Position numbers and translations under genes: made by a program. Positions 58,842-64,000 of a stretch of 64,000 bases of DNA are shown in pieces (position 1 is the first letter of the stretch; every line of letters begins with the position of its first letter). Below the pieces are notes generated by a model. It worked only from the letters and a program-made list of their open reading frames with translations, ran no database searches and had not been told where the DNA came from. The stretch spans positions 1,426,001-1,490,000 of the forward strand of contig JANVFP010000003.1 in NCBI GenBank assembly GCA_027919835.1. Direction: 5' to 3'. This DNA comes from Lentinula raphanica (Eukaryota > Basidiomycota > Agaricomycetes > Agaricales > Omphalotaceae).

Positions 58842-59765
58842 ATGCCATACTCATTGGACGGCTTAAACGTCGTTTACACCCATCAACCAGCTACTGATAA
58901 CAACGACTTGTTATCTGGTGCCCCCCAATCTGATCTATCTCTCGAGATTTGGGATAGGCTTCCTTTTACTTTGGAAGACGGACAGGAACAAAGCTTATCG
59001 GACGAAAAACAAGAGCTAAAAAAGACTACTACTGAAGGGCGGGAAGAGGACCAACGTGCTGTGGAAAGTCCTGCTTTCCCTATTTTTAACGGGAATATTT
59101 GGGGCCAGCAGAACACTCAGGCGTCTGGTCACGCTCAATTTCCACTCGCGCCAGCAGTTCCTGGCAATGTTGATGCAGTTCAGCTTCTCTTGTCTACTCT
59201 ACTCCAACAACAGCAGCAACAACAACTAGCACCTCAGCTTGGGAATGTGACCCTTGCCCAACTTATGGCCCAGCAGCCGTCCCTGGGACTTCCCCCTAGC
59301 TTCCTCTCTACAGCCGCTTCCTCGGCACCTGCTTCTACTTCTGCATCTGCACCCACGCCTCAGGCATCGACCGTGAGGCGCTCTGCTCCGGAAGATAGTT
59401 CTTCTGCTTCTTCTTCCCCTCCTGCGAAACGCGCTCGTTCTCGTAAACTCTCACTCTCAGTCTCGTCGCCCGAGACCCCTGTTGATCATACGGCGTCTCC
59501 AGAGTCTGGTTCAGCCACGAGCACACCTCTCTCTGCGGCTGAGGATAAACGCCGGAGAAACACTGCCGCGAGTGCTAGATTCCGGCAGAAGAAGAAGGAA
59601 CGCGAGGCAGCGCTGGAAGCCAAGGCGAAGGAGTTGCAGGATCAGGTTACTGGGCTTGAGAAGGAATGCGAGACGTTAAGGAGAGAAAACAATTGGTTGA
59701 AGGGCTTGGTTGTCGGAGTGACTGGGGCTGGAGCTGCTCAGAACTCTCAGTCGGCGGCTAACTAA
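58842..59765 (+). CDS. bZIP transcription factor (CYS-3/Zip1-like)
   Basis: An intronless gene of 307 residues. The basic region RRRNTAASARFRQKKKERE at about residue 235 has the NxxSARFR core, with Ala-Ala-Ser as in the GCN4 and CYS-3 groups. A leucine zipper follows (LEAKAKELQDQVTGLEKECETL, then NNWLKGLV). ENNWLKGL closely resembles the CYS-3/MetR zipper end of sulfur regulators, so a role in sulfur or amino-acid control is a fair guess but not shown. The N-terminal half is acidic and Ser/Gln-rich, with a short poly-Gln run near residues 122-128, consistent with an activation domain. Lack of introns is unusual beside its neighbours. The start at 58842 follows an A-rich context (AAAAATGCC). 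Confidence 0.85.
   Translation: MPYSLDGLNVVYTHQPATDNNDLLSGAPQSDLSLEIWDRLPFTLEDGQEQSLSDEKQELKKTTTEGREEDQRAVESPAFPIFNGNIWGQQNTQASGHAQFPLAPAVPGNVDAVQLLLSTLLQQQQQQQLAPQLGNVTLAQLMAQQPSLGLPPSFLSTAASSAPASTSASAPTPQASTVRRSAPEDSSSASSSPPAKRARSRKLSLSVSSPETPVDHTASPESGSATSTPLSAAEDKRRRNTAASARFRQKKKEREAALEAKAKELQDQVTGLEKECETLRRENNWLKGLVVGVTGAGAAQNSQSAAN
59205..59225 (+). repeat. CAA/CAG repeat coding poly-Gln
   Basis: Seven consecutive Gln codons inside the bZIP gene. Such tracts are often variable in length between strains. Confidence 0.75.
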
Positions 59766-60283
59766 GAATCAAGTCCAAGAGATTGCAATGGTAAGAAACC
59801 TTCGTTATTTTTCTGTCTCCGATTCTGACTCGTTTCTCCAAGTAAGTATGTACATATGATGCAAGATATTATTATTACACATTTCCATCATCCATAACTG
59901 TTGTATACGGTGATTTTGAACCATCTTTAAATATCTAGGCTATGACCATCATCTCTAAAGACTGGTCAACGTTATGCGCTCTTATTATGACTGTGTATGT
60001 TGCTTCCTCATCAAGTGATTGTGCGTGGTACAAATGCTTTCTACATCTGAATATATGTGGCTCTATACTTACCTAGCAAACGCATAGAGGATACGTACGT
60101 TGCAAGTCCTCAATCTTGTAAGTATTAAGTACATATGAAGATCGAGCGTCCAGAGCTAGAACGCAAGTATCTTACCTCGAGTTCCATTCCTCACCTGCAT
60201 ACTCACCTTTCGCACGTATTTGAGTATTTAAATGCTCCCCCTTTGCCTAAAACTCGCTCTGCGGTACTTATCTCACAAACAGC
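59766..60283. other. Intergenic, no supported gene
   Basis: AT-richer 3' flank of the bZIP gene and promoter of the next gene. No gene or RNA is seen. Confidence 0.5.
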
Positions 60284-61082
60284 ATGGATTTGCCGACAGC
60301 TTTCCCTCCACATCTTCTTACTCCCCTCACCGATCTCGACCCGGAAACCCTCGCTCTATTTAAAGACGTTCAGCGTCTGCAGGCCCAAGCCCTTTCACTT
60401 CTTTTATTTCGTACAAAGCAGATGTTCGGACTTGCCATCGAGGAAAGACCCTCGGTCGATACGCGTACATCTGAGGAGAAGGATGCACTTCTAGCTTGGG
60501 TAAGTCCTTCGTCTTTACTACGGTACTGCCTTGTAGGCTTCCTCCGCTCATAGTACATTGAATTATATGTCAGGCAGACAAATTCTGTCGTGAGCATCCT
60601 CACATCCCTCGTGAAGAAATCGCGCGCAGGAAGAAAGAAAGAGAAGAGGAAAGAGAGAAAGACAAGGCGATCACTGCAGTACGTCGGATTCAACATACCA
60701 ATTGCTGAATCTTTTCTCGGCATCTGAAGATTTGTTCGATGAATTTTGAACAGGCCAAGATGGCGGAATACATGCGTTCCATGACAGAACAAATCGCCTC
60801 CCTTGCGGGTACGATCCAGTTGCTAGCCGCACAACACCCAGTCCCTTCGAACGTGACGGTTCCATCTTCGTTTCTGTCGACTTGTGTTCAGCCTATTCTC
60901 CCGTTACAGGCTGTAGCTTCTGGGTCCGGCACTATTGGTGGGATTCCAAATGATGTTCTCTCTGACCATTAAAACCTATTCAAACTCACCTGGTAGGAAC
61001 AGGAGACGACACAGTTCCAGTTACGTCCACTGCGGCTGATGAGCTTCAGGGTAACACTTCTGAGTCCTCGGAGTCTACTTGA
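60284..61082 (+). CDS. Hypothetical protein with helical charged middle
   Basis: The start at 60284 gives MDLPTAFPPHLLTPLTDLDPE. Four exons can be joined: AW|ADKFCREH at about 60500-60575, a second intron after KAITA, and a third (GTGGGATT...GGTAG) near 60935-61000 that leads to TGDDTVPVTSTAADELQ and a stop at 61080-61082. The protein of about 190 residues has a leucine-rich N-terminus, a highly charged helix (EEIARRKKEREEEREKDK) and MAEYMRSMTEQIASLAGTIQLL, probably a coiled coil. There is no signal or membrane span. I recognise no family. Splice signals and even codon use support a real gene. Confidence 0.6.
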
Positions 61083-61770
61083 CTTTATGGCTGGTGAATG
61101 TTGGTGGTGATTCGTGAATGTAATGGTAAGTGTTGTGCATCATTCTTTTTCTCTTTGATTTGCTTGAGATTTGACTCATAGTCCTTAGAGTATACGATGT
61201 GTTGCATTCTACTGTCAGACTTCACTTCCCCCGTTCGCAATTTTTGATCAGATGGATTCTTACCATCTCCGGGGCTCAATCTCTTGCTTTTTCTACAACC
61301 GTCTGTCCACCATCATCTTAGATCCTTCGCACCTTTACTATGAGTGTATATTGATAAGTGTTTTTGAATCCTGCGAATGTCATACGCCAACGGTGTCTAT
61401 ATCTAGAACTTTACAAGCCTGAGGTTCAATGCTTCTAATACTTCTTGACATATTGAACACACTGAAGTTTGCCACCCCCTCATCACTGCCAATCAGGGCA
61501 TCCTGGCCTCTGGAGGGGCGACAGTGAGAACTACATACGTTGGATCTGAACCCCTTCGATCGAGGATGAACTGAGTACAAATAGAAGTCCTAAACGAAGA
61601 TCACAACTCTTAGGTGAGATTATACAAAAGCTTCAACGTCGAAACTCCAGAGTCTTGTATCATACAAAGCAAGAAGAAGAACTGGACTCTACTGAAATGA
61701 GCAAAGTGGAATAGAGTCCCTGTTCCCTTCTGTCTAGTATTGCTTTCTTCAACTTCTTCTACCCGCGCTA
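61083..61770. other. Convergent intergenic region, no supported gene
   Basis: Lies between the ends of the plus-strand coiled-coil gene and the minus-strand secreted protein. Only short frames without motifs are found. Confidence 0.45.
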
Positions 61771-62543
61771 TTAGTCCTCCTGCTCGAGCCGACGTCGATA
61801 GATCGATTTGGCGAGGTCTCTCTTCGGGTGCTGAGAGCCTGGTTCCTGGGGTAGATGAGAAAATCAATTCACAAGTCTGTGAGGCTATTGAAGTTGACTA
61901 TGAAACTCACAAGCAGGTCGGATGCACAAGGTGCTGCACAGCTTGGGTCCAATTCGCCAATCTCCTCAGGTTCGCTTGGCGAAGCTCTCCTGATTACCGG
62001 AATATGAGCCCCATACTTGTCAGCGACCTCCGACACCACTACATAAGTTATGAAACAACAGCCAACAAAGGCCAGTGCTGATGTCCTCGGGTGCTTCACA
62101 ACACCTGGTATGAGACAGCAGACCATGGTTAAAGGACACATGGTTACTTGTCCCGCTATGTGAAGCGTTCGGTTTATGCAGTTCTGACAGCTTTGACTTG
62201 TAACGCGTCGAGGTACACTCTGCTGGCCTTCGATATCGAACTGGGAAACCCTTCCAGGACCTGCAGTAGAAACCCTTTCGCGTTCTGTAGCCCGAGTACC
62301 TGAAACCCTTTCGCGTCCTGAAGCATAAACATCTTCCGGTCTTGTCGGAAGATGAGTCTCGCCATGTTCTGGAGTAGCCCCTGGGCCATCGACTAAAGTA
62401 ACACTCGATGCCACAGAAGAAGGCCTGCCACCACCGAGGTAAGCATTTTCAGGCGGGGATGGTAGATCTGGTGGGGGCGGTTGGGTTCCAGCGACATGAA
62501 TGGCGAGTGTGATGAGAGGAAAGAGCGTCGTGAAGAGGCGCAT
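61771..62543 (-). CDS. Predicted secretory/membrane hypothetical protein
   Basis: The ATG at 62543 starts MRLFTTLFPLITLAIHVAGTQ, a good signal peptide; the open frame continues upstream but only from a GTG. Exon 1 is 61911-62543 and exon 2 61771-61845, joined by GTGAGT...CCCAG (65 bases, phase 0), giving 235 residues. After the signal comes a Pro-rich stretch (PPPPDLPSPPENAY) and a short near-repeat (GRERVSG, TERERVST). A Cys-containing hydrophobic part follows (VTMCPLTMVCCLIPGVV and SALAFVGCCFITYVVVSEV) that could form one or two membrane spans. The tail is charged (HPKRDLAKSIYRRRLEQED). Without the intron the frame ends at 61869. No family is known to me. Confidence 0.55.
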
Positions 62544-63171
62544 GACGTGTTGAAAGATGTGGTCTTGGAAAGCAAAAACAGAAGCGCAAAAGTGTCGTCG
62601 TCGGACCAGCCGCAAACGATGAGGTGTGAGAGAGGAAGGAAGGGAGAGGTTGATTCCTTGGTCTTTTTTATGCCTTTGAAGGGTCGAGGGCACGGCGGAA
62701 TGCTCTCTTCCAAAACATCACACCAGATCAATACTCCATGATGGTATCAGCCTGTAAGAGTTCATGTGCGAGGTAAATGTATATTTGGAGCTCGAGTCCG
62801 TCGGCTCATTCAAGCCAGCCAGTGAGGCTGGAGGACGTATACCACCTTATAACCACTTCATCGAAGCAGTTGTGAGCCCGAAGCCACGAGTGGTAGTAGA
62901 AGGTGAATTGGGAGGTTTTCAAGAATGTCGTTCTCCCCTGTTCGCAACATTGAAAAAAAAGTCACACGCCACTGGTGAGAGCGTTGGGACTGATCTCAAT
63001 CTTGTTTTCTCTTCCTCCGAGAAGTAGTTCCACTATCCTCTCAGCTTGGGATCTCTCTGGAAGTGGAAACTACATCGCGCACATCTGGGTTTGCTAAAAC
63101 GACTACTTCATCATTGAAAGTATGTACAACAAGAGCCAGCTCTTCACTCTTCACTGCGACACTGAGCATTA
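62544..63171. other. Intergenic, weak plus-strand frame
   Basis: A plus-strand frame of 87 codons at 62764-63027 has no motif and no plausible partner exons. The stretch should hold the promoter of the minus-strand gene ending at 61771 and the 3' end of the gene at 63172. Confidence 0.45.
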
Positions 63172-63968
63172 TTACTGCTTTTGCTCAGGATAATCCCGCT
63201 CAAACCAAAATAAACGTTGTTTGCATTCCACAAGGACATCCTTGGGGACCTTGGATTTGTCTGCTGTTTCCAACATCCGCTTAATTTCGGGGCGATACTC
63301 GTCGATAAGCCGTCGATATTCGGTTTGGAATTCATCTTTCGGCAAATCATGTAGTTCTGCCAATTTCGCATCCATTTTTTGAACGGTTTTTTTGATCTGA
63401 GCATGAAAAGTGCGAAGATCAATTACAGGATGAAGTATTCATGAATTTTTAATACACACCTCTTCAGCCTCGGCCGTCAGCTTTGGTTCAGCGCTGCCAC
63501 CAGTGGTAAACGCGTTGCGCATGGCCGCAACCACATTGCCACGTTTCGAGTGATCAACCCGATGCTCTACTGAAATCTCGACGTCGCTACGCTAAAGAGT
63601 GGGATCGTACATAACGCCGACGTTGAGACAGATTGGCAGGAGATTGAGACCATCCACTCACCTCCTTCCCATCCCGGTGTTCGAAAATCAGGTCCTAATA
63701 AAATTTTTACATGATTATCGGAGCGTCAAGCGAACAAACGACATACTTGTCGAGGAACAACGCTAGTATATTCTCCTCTACGACGTTGGAGCGTAGTAAG
63801 TGAATGAGAAGTCTGATCGGGATGAGATCGTAGAGCTCGAGCTTCCAAGACCAGATCGGAGTCTGTCGTAACGGGTGGTATCGGAGTAGGGGCAGCAAGA
63901 GCGCCAGAAGAGATGGCTGTTACAAGAAACAGAACAGCAAGCAATCGAGATGCGGATGAACAAGTCAT
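63172..63968 (-). CDS. Predicted secreted helical protein, unknown
   Basis: Four exons, all joined in phase 0: 63747-63968, 63662-63694, 63460-63591 and 63172-63396, giving 203 residues. It starts MTCSSASRLLAVLFLVTAISSGALAAP, a clear signal peptide with an Ala-rich cleavage site. The next part has RRRGEY, which could be a processing site. The rest is charged and mostly helical (LTAEAEEIKKTVQKMDAKLAEL, then FQTEYRRLIDEYRPEIKRML). It has one Cys after the signal region. No enzyme or cell-wall domain is recognised. Small orphan secreted proteins of this kind are common in mushrooms. The regular exon phases argue for a real gene. Confidence 0.65.
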
Positions 63969-64000
63969 AGTAAGTGAGTAAGTGGGTGTTGACGGTGTCT

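Noticed and set aside
1..64000. CRISPR arrays, operons, ribosome binding sites, insertion sequences
   Set aside because: The intron-rich eukaryotic gene structure excludes bacterial features, and no regular repeat-spacer pattern or transposon ends were seen.

Overview
The window reads as nuclear DNA of a filamentous basidiomycete, most likely an Agaricomycete. Genes are broken by many introns of about 50 to 65 bases with GT...AG ends. The protein families are fungal: Zn2Cys6 and HMG-box regulators, IML1, PRP45, SFT2, PDX1/SNZ, sedolisins and a membrane-anchored aspartic protease. A decayed protein-kinase-like gene resembles those that are abundant in mushroom genomes. I reconstructed gene models by hand from splice signals and family motifs, so ends are firm where a start or stop codon is cited and inner exon borders are best guesses.

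Layout. 1-1513: no gene seen. 1514-4365 (+): NOP16, with an unusual 1.7 kb intron. 6156-9512 (+): Zn2Cys6 transcription factor. 9.5-14.9 kb: gene-poor, with a kinase-like pseudogene at about 10.7-12.1 kb. 14.9-20.5 kb (+): two tandem secreted sedolisins, each with a TATA box; the second has a one-base frameshift before its catalytic serine. 20.6-25.7 kb (-): IML1, the DEPDC5 homologue of the SEACIT/GATOR1 complex. 25.9-27.6 kb (-): membrane-anchored aspartic protease. 27.8-28.9 kb (+): YPT1/RAB1. 29.2-30.3 kb (-) and 30.4-32.2 kb (+): cyclin L and an RS-rich protein, divergent across 59 bp. 32.2-36.9 kb: poorly coding, with two weak hypothetical genes. 36.9-37.3 kb (+): mitochondrial ribosomal protein mL49. 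37.9-39.7 kb (+): PDX1. 40.9-42.9 kb (-) and 43.0-45.6 kb (+): PRP45 and SRP receptor alpha, divergent across 138 bp. 46.4-48.3 kb (+): HMG-box factor. 48.7-49.4 kb (-): Ser/Thr-rich single-pass membrane protein. 49.7-50.8 kb (+): glyoxalase II. 51.1-51.9 kb (-): SFT2. 53.5-58.5 kb (+): EDC4/Ge-1. 58.8-59.8 kb (+): bZIP factor. 60.3-61.1 kb (+): hypothetical. 61.8-64.0 kb (-): two predicted secreted or membrane hypotheticals.

Most of the window is conserved housekeeping: ribosome biogenesis, TORC1 control, ER-Golgi traffic (YPT1, SRP receptor, SFT2), splicing (cyclin L, RS protein, PRP45), mRNA decay (EDC4), vitamin B6 synthesis and methylglyoxal detoxification. The accessory parts are the sedolisin pair, the kinase relic, the NOP16 intron insert and the orphan secreted proteins. 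I found no mobile element with recognisable ends, no CRISPR array and no convincing tRNA or rRNA. I did not find a clear previously undescribed multi-gene system. The best leads are the damaged or odd gene structures: the sedolisin frameshift, the PDX1 splice anomaly, the NOP16 intron and the RS-protein frameshift.
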